Shown: positions 1-8,538 of the stretch, one piece after another
Layout: every line of letters begins with the position of its first letter
How positions within the stretch are numbered: position 1 is the first letter of the stretch
Assembly: GCA_900074725.1 (NCBI GenBank)
Contig: LT598459.1
Location: forward strand, 72,467 to 136,466
Source of the DNA: Lachancea dasiensis
Lineage: Eukaryota > Ascomycota > Saccharomycetes > Saccharomycetales > Saccharomycetaceae
Length of the DNA stretch: 64,000 bases
Reading direction: 5' to 3'
The notes under the pieces: generated by a model
What the model was told of the DNA's origin: nothing
What the model saw: the letters and a program-made list of their open reading frames with translations, nothing else
Databases searched by the model: none
Program-made: the position numbers and the translations under genes

Positions 1-940
1 TTTCAATCCCCAGTTTTCTGGCCAGTTCATTGGCAAACATGACCGCAACATCGTGTGTTGAGCAAGAGCTTTGTGGGAGCTGGTCCAGGACAGATGTAGC
101 CTTTGTGCCCTGCAACCCGCACATTACAAAACCATTCATATACGATAGATCTGGGTTGACGTTGATGCATACACCATGAGATGTGATGGATCTTCTAACG
201 TGAATGCCTATACTGGCGATCTTTTCCTCCTCATTGATCCAAACTCCAGTCTCAGACGTCTTGCGGGCTTCTAAGCCCAAAGCAGTACCATTTTGACCTC
301 CGGGAACCTTTCTCAAAGTGCTAATGGTTGAATCTTCAATAGCCGACACCAAGCATTTTGCTGGAAAAGCATTGAAACTCTTCAGATCGAGTATCACATA
401 TGCTACTACTTGCCCGGGGCCATGAAATGTGACTTGGCCACCTCTCTCTGCCTGAACAAATCTCGGAGGAGGATTATCAATTTGAGTTTTGGGAACGAAA
501 GACTCAAATATAGCAATTTCCTCCGGGGTCACATCCTTCTTACTCCGCTTACCACCTGTGTAAGTGGGATCAAATTCAAATGTCAAGACCACGGGGTTGG
601 GTTTCATCTGTAAGATATTCTTTAAAATAAGTTCCTCGTGTTCGTTGATTACAGCTCCCGGATGCTCTACTTCTAATTCTCTAAGTTTTCTGTCAATCTT
701 CGACGTGAGATGCTTCATATCTAACTGTGCTCTTACAAAGTGTTCTTGTATCTTGAGACCCTTCTCGAAATTCATGGGCTTGACGAACTCTAGATGCCTC
801 AGGGCTCTGGATGATTCTTCAACTGGAAAAGTGGTAGCCTTCCCGCTACAAGAGCTAGAAGACCTAGAGTTCACGTACGAGGCTCTTAAGCATTGTTGAA
901 TTGACCATCTAGATTGCTTAAAAGTGATTCTTGGCGACAT
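1..940 (-). CDS. LIP2: Mitochondrial octanoyltransferase (lipoate biosynthesis), 3' end cut by window
   Basis: This enzyme moves the octanoyl group from acyl carrier protein to the lipoyl domains of mitochondrial 2-oxoacid dehydrogenases and the glycine cleavage H protein, the first step of lipoate synthesis. The frame is open from an ATG at 940 down to the window edge, giving 313 residues and no stop, so only a short C-terminal piece is missing compared with the roughly 330-residue yeast protein. The LipB-family signature GGQVTFHGPGQ is near the middle, followed by GIHVRRSITSHGVCINVNPD, which carries the conserved GxxxxxxxTxHGxxxNV pattern. The first ~40 residues are rich in Ser, Arg and Lys and would suit a mitochondrial targeting sequence. 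It is divergent from RKM2 and shares a 131-bp upstream region with it. Confidence 0.93.
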   Translation of the reverse strand, partial: MSPRITFKQSRWSIQQCLRASYVNSRSSSSCSGKATTFPVEESSRALRHLEFVKPMNFEKGLKIQEHFVRAQLDMKHLTSKIDRKLRELEVEHPGAVINEHEELILKNILQMKPNPVVLTFEFDPTYTGGKRSKKDVTPEEIAIFESFVPKTQIDNPPPRFVQAERGGQVTFHGPGQVVAYVILDLKSFNAFPAKCLVSAIEDSTISTLRKVPGGQNGTALGLEARKTSETGVWINEEEKIASIGIHVRRSITSHGVCINVNPDLSYMNGFVMCGLQGTKATSVLDQLPQSSCSTHDVAVMFANELARKLGIE

Positions 941-999
941 CTGGTTCTTTAACAATTGGTTTTGTATGTCAATAGGAATGAAAAGTATTTAAATGAAAT

Positions 1000-1036
1000 G
1001 CGATGAGATGAGATGAGATGCGTAGAGATGAGATGA
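1000..1036 (+). promoter_or_regulatory. PAC motif within a GATGA tandem repeat upstream of RKM2
   Basis: The octamer GCGATGAG (PAC core) lies at 1000-1007. It opens a run of 5-bp GATGA units (1002-1036, seven units, two imperfect), each pair recreating GATGAG. PAC elements are bound by Dot6/Tod6 and mark ribosome-biogenesis promoters, which fits a ribosomal-protein methyltransferase 35 bp downstream. The run contains several out-of-frame ATGs, so transcription presumably starts after it. Confidence 0.5.
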
Positions 1037-1071
1037 AACGGCCCATTTGACATTTCGGCTTTAAAGAACGT

Positions 1072-2463
1072 ATGAAAGAAAACCACGAAGGGTCGGATTG
1101 GGATTTAAGAATCGCCAAACTTGTTAGCTGGCTGAAAAGCTCAGAGTACTTTAGAGTTAATGATAATGTGTTCTTGCAAGATACACCGGAATCAGGACGA
1201 GGACTTTACTTAAAAGCAGACACTGTTAGCAAAAACGATGTTGTGGTATCTATACCGAGCGAGTATCAGCTTAACTTTCACTCAGTCGTGTACCATATTT
1301 CGAAGTTCAACGCGGATTTGTACTTTGAGCGAGTAACTTGTTCGGATAACGATCGCGTTGAAGATGGTGGCGATCCGCGGTCAAAACTTTACAAGATTTT
1401 GACAACTAACGTAGTGTCGAAATTAAGCTCTTTCCAGCTGCTGTGTTTGTATATTATGTTCGAATGGAAATTGCTACCGTTTTTGAATGGTCCAGTGTCC
1501 TTTTGGAAGCCTTTCTTCGACGTCTTCCCAGCTGCAAGCGAACTTAAGAGCATTCCATCGAGCTGGGTTCTTTTACCCGAGTCATGCAATAAAGCACTTT
1601 TTGAATCTCTTCCAGCTGCATCCATGATACACGCTCAACGCATCGCGGACCAGGTACTTACAGACTGGCGAACGGTAAGTCCAGTATTGCAAATGTGGTC
1701 TAATGCCATCGAGGAACGTATACGACCCACAGTGAATGAACTTTTTCAGCACTTTGTTCATACCTATTTTGTGATCAACTCAAGATGCTTGTACATTGAT
1801 GTTCCTCTCAAGAAAAGCATTGCAGATAATTTTACAATGGTCCCCTTCGTAGACTTTCTGAATCACTCCTCAGATTCTGAGTTGTATTGTACACCGCGTA
1901 TTGAAGTTTTGAAGCGTGGTGTATGTGGTCTTGGGACATTCAACATTGTGGGTGGAAATTACAAATACAGCACCGTCGGTGAACAGATCCTCCTGAACTA
2001 TGGTGCCCATTCAAACGACTTTTTACTTTGCGAGTACGGTTTTACGCTTAAGGACAACAAGTGGAACTATATAGACGTGTCCCCAGAGGTTGAAAGACTT
2101 ATCGAAGAGGAAACTACGAAACGGTTTCTACAGGAGAATGGATTTTGGGGGGACTACACGATTTCAGAAAGTGACATAAGTTTTCGCACATTAGTTGCAC
2201 TGGCAGCTGCCAGCAGCTCTAATGTAAGAAAAGTAGAGAAGTTCATGTTAGGGTATCTAACAGAAGATTCATTTTACCCCCATCTGCAGACGTTACTTCA
2301 AGAATTTCTGCACTCTCTCTTGGAAGGGATCGCCGTCAAAACTCGACAGCTTGAAACGCCGGAATTTTGCGATCAGGAGTGCGTGAATAACATTTTACAA
2401 ATCTACAACGGATATACCAACATCATCAAGAATCATCTCAAGGACTCTGTATTGGCACATTAA
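1072..2463 (+). CDS. RKM2: SET-domain ribosomal protein lysine methyltransferase
   Basis: In S. cerevisiae Rkm2 trimethylates a lysine near the N terminus of ribosomal protein L12 (Rpl12). The 463-residue product (yeast about 479) has a split SET domain of the RuBisCO/ribosomal methyltransferase type. SGRGLYL lies at residues 41-47. The DFLNHS motif at 261-266 supplies the Asn-His pair that binds S-adenosylmethionine, and the closing GxHSNDFLLCEYGF block is near 311-324. A helical substrate-binding C-terminal region follows. It is divergent from LIP2 and convergent with CBS2, 33 bp apart. The identification rests on SET architecture plus its place next to CBS2, CAB5 and REF2, as in yeast; other RKM-class methyltransferases are less likely. 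Confidence 0.87.
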   Translation: MKENHEGSDWDLRIAKLVSWLKSSEYFRVNDNVFLQDTPESGRGLYLKADTVSKNDVVVSIPSEYQLNFHSVVYHISKFNADLYFERVTCSDNDRVEDGGDPRSKLYKILTTNVVSKLSSFQLLCLYIMFEWKLLPFLNGPVSFWKPFFDVFPAASELKSIPSSWVLLPESCNKALFESLPAASMIHAQRIADQVLTDWRTVSPVLQMWSNAIEERIRPTVNELFQHFVHTYFVINSRCLYIDVPLKKSIADNFTMVPFVDFLNHSSDSELYCTPRIEVLKRGVCGLGTFNIVGGNYKYSTVGEQILLNYGAHSNDFLLCEYGFTLKDNKWNYIDVSPEVERLIEEETTKRFLQENGFWGDYTISESDISFRTLVALAAASSSNVRKVEKFMLGYLTEDSFYPHLQTLLQEFLHSLLEGIAVKTRQLETPEFCDQECVNNILQIYNGYTNIIKNHLKDSVLAH

Positions 2464-2496
2464 TTCTATCAATATGTCTGCTTTATTGTATGCTAT

Positions 2497-3597
2497 TTAC
2501 AGGTATCTAAAATCCAACCTCGCATTGCGGGCCAGTTCGAGCTTTGCCTTGGAACATGCCATGATAGCGTCGTTTAAGGGGCACCTTATGTTTCGCCTCC
2601 TGGCTTTCAGAGCGAAAAATCCATTCAGTTGATTTACGTCGTGGACATTAAGCTCGTTGAATGCCTTACTATTATAGCTTTTGCAGTACCTCGCTACCGC
2701 AGCAAGTAACCGCTCTGCATCAAGCGCACCTTGAGAATATGGGATGTTGTTAATGAACTTATCAGTTGATTTGAGGACATGCACAAACTCTGTTATTAGA
2801 GCTCGAGTCATTTTCACCAGGGACTCACTGGTCATCAGATCGTGGGCTTGAGCACCGTAAAGCGCCATTATGGGATTCACACATGACTGAACTATGAGCT
2901 GCTCGAGCCGATACAGCAGAACATCCCCGTAAGGACGGCATACGATACCAAGCCCAGACCCGGACTGTTCTTGATTCACTGCTGCAAACAACTTCAGCAG
3001 ATTATTGGATTCCATCGCCATTGCAGCCCCTTGTACATCTCCCTCATAAGTATATCCCTCATGCGTTCTCGGTACTGAGCAAATCTGAAGAGTATTCTGG
3101 AAGTTCGGTAGTTCGGCAGTAAACTCTTTGGGCCTACAGAAGCCACTAGTATTGGTCACACCGATGAACAAATTGGGAACGAACCCTCGTTCGTTCCAAA
3201 TGTTTTTCCGTAACAAATCCAGCAGACCCATCGCTGGATTCAATAGCAGCACATTTGTATCAGAATGGAGCGATCGAGAATATTTCTTCAGCGCCTGTAT
3301 AGATGCTCTTGGCTTTTTTTCACCTACAACCAAGTTGTCCAGCTTGGCGAGGTCGCCAGACGCAAATTTAGGCGGTGAGCAGGATGCCATATATTGACAG
3401 GAGTAATCAGCTCCGCCCCCGCGACTTCGGATGACTAACTTTGACTCGTTTTCTAAAAATCGGTTCAGTTTCTTCTGATCCTGAAGCAACAGTACAATCT
3501 CAGGCACTTTGGGCTGAAAGCTCAAAGACGCCAGCTCATGACTCATTAAATACACCAGGGGAGCGCTACCCAAAGTATAGACCCTTGGAACGCTCAT
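2497..3597 (-). CDS. CBS2: Mitochondrial COB mRNA translational activator with ketopantoate-reductase-like fold
   Basis: Cbs2 promotes translation of mitochondrial cytochrome b mRNA through its 5' leader. The 366-residue product resembles ApbA/PanE ketopantoate reductases. The N terminus has a Rossmann-like start (YTLGSAPLVYLMSHELA). The C-terminal half has the ApbA_C pattern NPIMALYGAQAHDLMTS followed by a long helix. The glycine-rich NADPH loop is degenerate (LGSAP instead of GxGxxG), which fits loss of enzyme activity in favour of an RNA-related role. The gene sits between RKM2 and CAB5 as in S. cerevisiae. Its ATG is only 152 bp from that of CAB5, so the two share a promoter. Confidence 0.82.
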   Translation of the reverse strand: MSVPRVYTLGSAPLVYLMSHELASLSFQPKVPEIVLLLQDQKKLNRFLENESKLVIRSRGGGADYSCQYMASCSPPKFASGDLAKLDNLVVGEKKPRASIQALKKYSRSLHSDTNVLLLNPAMGLLDLLRKNIWNERGFVPNLFIGVTNTSGFCRPKEFTAELPNFQNTLQICSVPRTHEGYTYEGDVQGAAMAMESNNLLKLFAAVNQEQSGSGLGIVCRPYGDVLLYRLEQLIVQSCVNPIMALYGAQAHDLMTSESLVKMTRALITEFVHVLKSTDKFINNIPYSQGALDAERLLAAVARYCKSYNSKAFNELNVHDVNQLNGFFALKARRRNIRCPLNDAIMACSKAKLELARNARLDFRYL

Positions 3598-3749
3598 ATC
3601 ATAGTTCAGCAGTCCAGTAATTGGATTTTAATGCAGCAGATAGCAGACATTAATTGGTGAATATTATTGTAAATTAACATATGTAAATACAGATCCTCAT
3701 CAACAACTAGATAATAATTAAGCTTTAAAGCCTACAGCCACCAAGAACA

Positions 3750-4448
3750 ATGCTTGTGATTGGGCTCACTGGAGGAATTGCTTGTGGAAAGTCAACAGTG
3801 TCCAAAAAGCTCGAAGAAAGCTACGGTATACCTATAATTGATGCTGATAAAATAGCCAGGGAAATTGTGGAACCTCATCGCGATGCTTACAAACGCATCG
3901 TGCGGTACTTTGGAGGAAAGGTACCGGACTTGTTACAGGCAGACGGCTCTTTAAACAGAGCTGCACTAGGAAAACATGTTTTTGCAAACCACGCTGATCT
4001 AAAGGTGCTAAACGGCATTACGCACCCAGCCGTTAGATACGAAATATTCAGACAAATCCTGGGCAATTACTTCAAGGGCAAGAAAATGTGCCTGCTTGAC
4101 GTCCCATTGCTATTTGAAAGTAAGCTGGACTTTTTTTGTGGAGTTACTGTGAGCGTAGTGTGCGACCAGGCCACACAGGTCGAGCGAGTGAGGGCCCGAA
4201 ACCCTGAGCTGTCTGTGGAGGGTGTCAAAAACCGAATTAAGGCGCAAATGACACACAAGGAACGAACACGGCGCTCTGATTATGTGTTAGAAAATGATGG
4301 CTCTCCACAAGCGCTGTACGGCCAAGTCCATTCGCTGATAGGAAAAATCAAACCTTCCTGGACCCGCACTCTTCTGGAGTATTTCCCACCTTTCGCCATT
4401 GTGAGTGCTATTGCCATAATGATGATCAAATACTTGCGGGCCAAGTAG
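3750..4448 (+). CDS. CAB5: Dephospho-CoA kinase
   Basis: This enzyme phosphorylates the 3'-hydroxyl of dephospho-CoA with ATP, the last step of coenzyme A synthesis. The P-loop GGIACGKST is at residues 8-16. The CoaE-family DADKIAREIV block and the LDVPLLFE motif follow. After the kinase core there is a C-terminal hydrophobic segment (about residues 212-229, FPPFAIVSAIAIMMIKYL) ending in basic residues. It looks like a tail anchor or membrane-binding helix, and a similar hydrophobic tail exists in the yeast protein. The length, 232 residues, matches the family. It is convergent with REF2. Confidence 0.93.
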   Translation: MLVIGLTGGIACGKSTVSKKLEESYGIPIIDADKIAREIVEPHRDAYKRIVRYFGGKVPDLLQADGSLNRAALGKHVFANHADLKVLNGITHPAVRYEIFRQILGNYFKGKKMCLLDVPLLFESKLDFFCGVTVSVVCDQATQVERVRARNPELSVEGVKNRIKAQMTHKERTRRSDYVLENDGSPQALYGQVHSLIGKIKPSWTRTLLEYFPPFAIVSAIAIMMIKYLRAK

Positions 4449-4575
4449 GCTATGTTGCTAACATATATGTGCGTGTTTGGAGGAATGCACAAACCACTAG
4501 TTAGATTGTTGGTGCTGCTGCGAGTCTTTTATACTATAATGTTACAAAATGCGTTGATGATTGCGACCTCCCTCT

Positions 4576-5970
4576 TCAGTTTGAAATTGGCCTTACGGGG
4601 TACTCATTCGCATGCACTTCTGGTACCCTCTTATAAGGAATTCCTCCACGGTCTTTCTGTAGTAGTAAACAATTCTTACCAAATGCGCGCACGATTAAGG
4701 GTTTCTGTGATAGGCTAGAATCTGCGTCGTCGTACTCTGCGGGCTCCAAGGGCACCTTTGTGAGCGTTTTACTGAAGGACGTAAAAGTGAGTCGATATGC
4801 CGGTGCGGCGCGCGTTTCGCACGGTACCAGCCCTCCTTTAATGTCCACGATATCAGAGCCTTCTTCAGGTTCTGGAAACGAGAGCTCTAGTAGTTTTTGG
4901 TTGTTCCACGCGGAGTACGTTATCTCTCTAGGTTCTCCGTCTCTGAAAGGCTTCAAAACTTTTCTTAATTTACTAGGTGATACAATGAGACCCTTAGAGG
5001 GCAGTTCATCGCCATAGACCGTCAACAACTTCTCGTCATCGACAAAACGTATGGGGTTCCTTTTTTTCTTGTTGTTCTCAGTCTTGAGTATTGATGCAAG
5101 GGTGGGGCTCGAACTGTTACTTTCAAGTTTAGCTCGCTTAACAGCAGGCTTGACGAGGGCGCTGCCATTTTCTGCGTTCTCGAGCGGGCGCTTGGGCGCT
5201 TCGTTTACAACGTCACCCTTTTTCAGATACTTGGAAAACGATATTTTCTTCTTGGGTTCCTCGGGTACTGAGCTTATGAGTTTGGTCTTGAGGTCTGAGT
5301 TGGATTGCTGCACTTGCTCAACATTCGTTATTGATGTGAAGCCGAGAGTACCATTTCCCCTGTTGTCATTGTCGCCTTGCCCACCAGCGTGCGGCATACG
5401 GCGCGCGATCTCCTGGTCGGAATAGCCTACTTTGCGCAATATAGCAAGGTAGCATTGCACATTATCGGGCACCGTGGAGTCCAGCACCGACAGATTTACA
5501 ATGCCTTCTAGGAATTTGTTGTTTCTCGCTAGCTTACCGGCCACTGATGAATCCTTCAGCAGCTGATCTACGTACAACTTCCGCTCGTTGGGTTGCTTGT
5601 AAGGTAGTTCGTCGCAGACGTATTCGACAGGTCTATCACCCCCAACACGCTCCTCCTGGTTTACACTGCGCTCTTTCAGCTTCACGAGTTGAGACAGGTA
5701 GTCTGCGTACATTGTTTTCAGCCCACTATAAAGTTGTTCGTCTGCTGCGGTAACATGGGCGTCCCTACGTTCAATGTGTTCATTGTCCCGCGTGAATTCT
5801 GCAAAGGCACTCTCTAGCGAAATAATGTACTCGTCAATCTTTTGCGTCTGCTCATCAGACAGCCGAACACTGTCCGTGAACGTCTTCACTTCCGAGCGCA
5901 GTTTCTGTACAAACGCCGATTGTAGGGCATGCGATATGTTTACCAGCTGTGGAATTGGGCTTCCTGACAT
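4576..5970 (-). CDS. REF2: RNA 3'-end processing factor of the APT/CPF complex
   Basis: Ref2 is an RNA-binding subunit of the APT part of the cleavage and polyadenylation factor. It recruits the Glc7 phosphatase and helps terminate snoRNA transcripts. The 464-residue product starts with PQLVNISHALQ and has an acidic helical N-terminal region containing HIERRDAHVTAADEQLYSGL, which aligns with yeast Ref2. The central KKKISFSKYLKKGD box is also conserved. The C terminus keeps the block KAFGKNxLLLxKDRGGxPYKxVP, here with RAFGKN, followed by a YPVRP ending. The middle is Ser/Lys-rich and probably disordered. It is somewhat shorter than the 533-residue yeast protein. It is divergent from MSS116. 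Confidence 0.92.
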   Translation of the reverse strand: MSGSPIPQLVNISHALQSAFVQKLRSEVKTFTDSVRLSDEQTQKIDEYIISLESAFAEFTRDNEHIERRDAHVTAADEQLYSGLKTMYADYLSQLVKLKERSVNQEERVGGDRPVEYVCDELPYKQPNERKLYVDQLLKDSSVAGKLARNNKFLEGIVNLSVLDSTVPDNVQCYLAILRKVGYSDQEIARRMPHAGGQGDNDNRGNGTLGFTSITNVEQVQQSNSDLKTKLISSVPEEPKKKISFSKYLKKGDVVNEAPKRPLENAENGSALVKPAVKRAKLESNSSSPTLASILKTENNKKKRNPIRFVDDEKLLTVYGDELPSKGLIVSPSKLRKVLKPFRDGEPREITYSAWNNQKLLELSFPEPEEGSDIVDIKGGLVPCETRAAPAYRLTFTSFSKTLTKVPLEPAEYDDADSSLSQKPLIVRAFGKNCLLLQKDRGGIPYKRVPEVHANEYPVRPISN

Positions 5971-6249
5971 TCTTCAGTTCGATTGAACTTCGCTAATCAG
6001 GCCTTCTACAAGCACTCAAAGTGCTTGACTTCAACTTGTTCAGTTACTCAGATGTAGTTTTTCAATGTGTAAAGGAATTATGAAAATTATATTATTATAT
6101 GGAAGTATAAAAGTTGACTGAACTAAACTCATCGATCAAAGCTACGAACACCACTTCTCATCAAGACCCATTTTAAGCACTTCAAATAATAGATCTCGTC
6201 TGCAGCTATCAGTAGTGAATAAAGAACACGAAGTTAGATCTAAGAGTGT

Positions 6250-8232
6250 ATGATAGGAAAATTATTGCTGGCTCGCAATGGTGCAGTGAAAAGAGTCGCT
6301 TTTGTCAAATTTCCGAGCACTTTTGCTGGAAAATTACCCACTTTAGACGGTGTGAGGATTGCCAGAAGCTACTACAATGGACGCGGAAGGTCTGCGGGAG
6401 GAAACTCAAATAGACGCGAGCGTTGGGCTGGTGGAAGAAATCGAGCTCCAGCTGGCGACGATGCCGAAGCAGCATCGCTACTGCGCGGATCGAAACTAAA
6501 TCAAACCGTTGTACAAGTACCACACGATCCAAACCAACAGGAAGTGACGCTGGATGCTCTCAGAGATGAGGGTGTGTTGCATAAGGACATCCACAGGGCC
6601 GTAGCGCGCATGAACTTTGCGAGTTTGACACCCGTGCAGCAAAAGACAATGAAACCGATCCTAGCGACCAAAGACGATGTTATCGCGCGCGCTAAAACCG
6701 GTACTGGTAAGACTTTGGCCTTCTTGGTGCCAATTTTTGAGCACTTGGTGCAGACGCGCGTCCAGTCTCCAGACATGGTTAAATGCGTAATCGTCGCACC
6801 CACCCGAGACTTGGCCTTGCAGATTGACTCCGAGATTTCCAAGCTTCAAAGAAACAACCACAGCTTGAAAAAATTTCGTTCCATTGCCTTGATTGGTGGC
6901 AGCAACTTCCAGATGGCTGTGCGCAGGATGTTCAAGGAAAGACCCAACATCGTTGTTGCGACTCCAGGTAGGCTCATCGATGTTCTTTCCAAATTTTCGG
7001 ACGAATTTTTCAGGTTTGTGGACTTCAAGGTCCTAGATGAAGCAGACCGTCTTTTGGAGATTGGGTTCGACGAAGATCTGCGGGACATATCGAGGACATT
7101 GAATACTTTGAATGCAGAGGGTCCCGATCACATCAGAACGCTTCTGTTTTCCGCCACTTTGGGTGATAACGTGCAGAAGTTGGCGGGTGGCATCATGAAC
7201 AAAGGGCAATGCCTGTTTTTGGACACGGTTGACAAGAATGAACCCGAGGCTCATGAAAAGATTGAGCAAAGCTTGGTTATTTCTGAAACCTTTGCCCACA
7301 ACATGTATGCGCCAATTTCGGCAATCAAGGCTCGCTTGGAATTGAACACTCCGCTCAAAGCGATTCTGTTTGTGCCAACCGTTAAATTCACCAAGTTTTA
7401 TAGTAACGTTTTGGAGAGAATGTTTCCATCCTTGCCAATTTATGAATTTCACGGTAAGATCGACCAGAAGAAGAGAACTCGAATGGTGCAGCAATTCAAA
7501 CGCGCCCATGAGGGCTTGTTTGTATGCACTGATGTCGGTGCTCGTGGTATGGACTTCCCCGGTGTCGAGGAAGTTTTTCAACTAGGTGTTCCATCTGAAA
7601 TCTCCAATTATATTCATCGTATTGGAAGAACTGCCAGAGGTGGTAAAGAAGGGAGAGCCTCCATTTATCTTTTCAAGGATGAACTTTCTTTTATAGACAC
7701 TTTGTCAGCCGAAAAGGGTGTGAACATCAAAGATCAGAAAGACTTTGTTCCCCAGCCAGCAGATGCTGAAGAATTCAAGCAATGCATGCGTGACGAATTT
7801 TTGTTCAAAGATGGCTTAGAATCAATGTTGTCTTTCTATAAAGGTTGCGAGCAAGCTTATGGTTTCCGTATGCCTCGCGTAGCTCGTCAACTTGCCGGTT
7901 CGTACGGTGAATCTCTATTGGATACCACCAAGAAATTACAAATTAGCCGTGACATAGCCAATATGAGATATGGTTTGCGAGGAAGAATCGTCGAAGAGCT
8001 ATTCGATTCCGGCTCACCTAGACACTACCAAAGTAATTCTTACGATGGCTATGATAGAGGTGATAGATTTGACACCCGCAGGAATGGAGGGAAGCAAAGA
8101 TACGAGTCTCGTGGTAAAAGCTACAGTGGGACACGCGGACGCTGGGACTCTAACAATGATAGCAAGAGATTCAGCGACAGACGTAACCAGGGCTACAGTA
8201 AGGGCCAAAATCCAAGAATCGAGACTGATTAA
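6250..8232 (+). CDS. MSS116: Mitochondrial DEAD-box RNA helicase
   Basis: Mss116 is an RNA chaperone needed for splicing of mitochondrial group I and II introns and for mitochondrial translation. The 660-residue product (yeast 664) has a basic targeting-like N terminus. The helicase motifs appear in order: Q motif FASLTPVQQ (123-131), Walker A AKTGTGKT (148-155), PTRDLA (184-189), TPGR (238-241), DEAD (263-266), SAT (301-303), ARGMDFPGV and HRIGRTARGG. The mitochondrial C-terminal extension ends in an RG/Ser-rich basic tail from about residue 595, typical of RNA tethering in this protein. The gene keeps its ancestral place beside REF2. Confidence 0.95.
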   Translation: MIGKLLLARNGAVKRVAFVKFPSTFAGKLPTLDGVRIARSYYNGRGRSAGGNSNRRERWAGGRNRAPAGDDAEAASLLRGSKLNQTVVQVPHDPNQQEVTLDALRDEGVLHKDIHRAVARMNFASLTPVQQKTMKPILATKDDVIARAKTGTGKTLAFLVPIFEHLVQTRVQSPDMVKCVIVAPTRDLALQIDSEISKLQRNNHSLKKFRSIALIGGSNFQMAVRRMFKERPNIVVATPGRLIDVLSKFSDEFFRFVDFKVLDEADRLLEIGFDEDLRDISRTLNTLNAEGPDHIRTLLFSATLGDNVQKLAGGIMNKGQCLFLDTVDKNEPEAHEKIEQSLVISETFAHNMYAPISAIKARLELNTPLKAILFVPTVKFTKFYSNVLERMFPSLPIYEFHGKIDQKKRTRMVQQFKRAHEGLFVCTDVGARGMDFPGVEEVFQLGVPSEISNYIHRIGRTARGGKEGRASIYLFKDELSFIDTLSAEKGVNIKDQKDFVPQPADAEEFKQCMRDEFLFKDGLESMLSFYKGCEQAYGFRMPRVARQLAGSYGESLLDTTKKLQISRDIANMRYGLRGRIVEELFDSGSPRHYQSNSYDGYDRGDRFDTRRNGGKQRYESRGKSYSGTRGRWDSNNDSKRFSDRRNQGYSKGQNPRIETD

Positions 8233-8538
8233 CTGCTCAGAATGTAGAAACTCATCCTCCGAGCAAATTCAATGACGGAAAGTTTCATTTGTAAATAGCA
8301 TGTAAATAGATGTGTTGAATACACACCATAAACATTGATTTAATAGTTCTTGAGTGTTCTCGAGCTTCGCTTGACCTAGTCGGTAAGCGTGAAAGCATTG
8401 ATTTTACAAGAACTCTTCAGCTTGAGCTTAATACCTCACTCGTCAAACATGATAGATATAGATAAATAGATTACATGCGTGAACTCGATGTGCCCGCGCC
8501 AGACACTCAGCCGATGTTCTTATCCTGACTCTTCTCTT
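8233..8538. other. Intergenic MSS116-VPS34
   Basis: This 306-bp stretch holds the 3' region of MSS116 and the leader and promoter of VPS34. I see no RNA gene or strong transcription-factor site. An in-frame ATG at 8488 would add 17 residues to VPS34 but has no counterpart in the family. Confidence 0.5.

Noticed and set aside
7033-7581. 182-codon open frame antisense to MSS116
   Set aside because: It lies wholly inside helicase motifs on the other strand; no family features.
8479-8538. Upstream extension of VPS34
   Set aside because: The extra residues are not conserved and the frame begins with GTG; the start aligned to yeast is at 8539.
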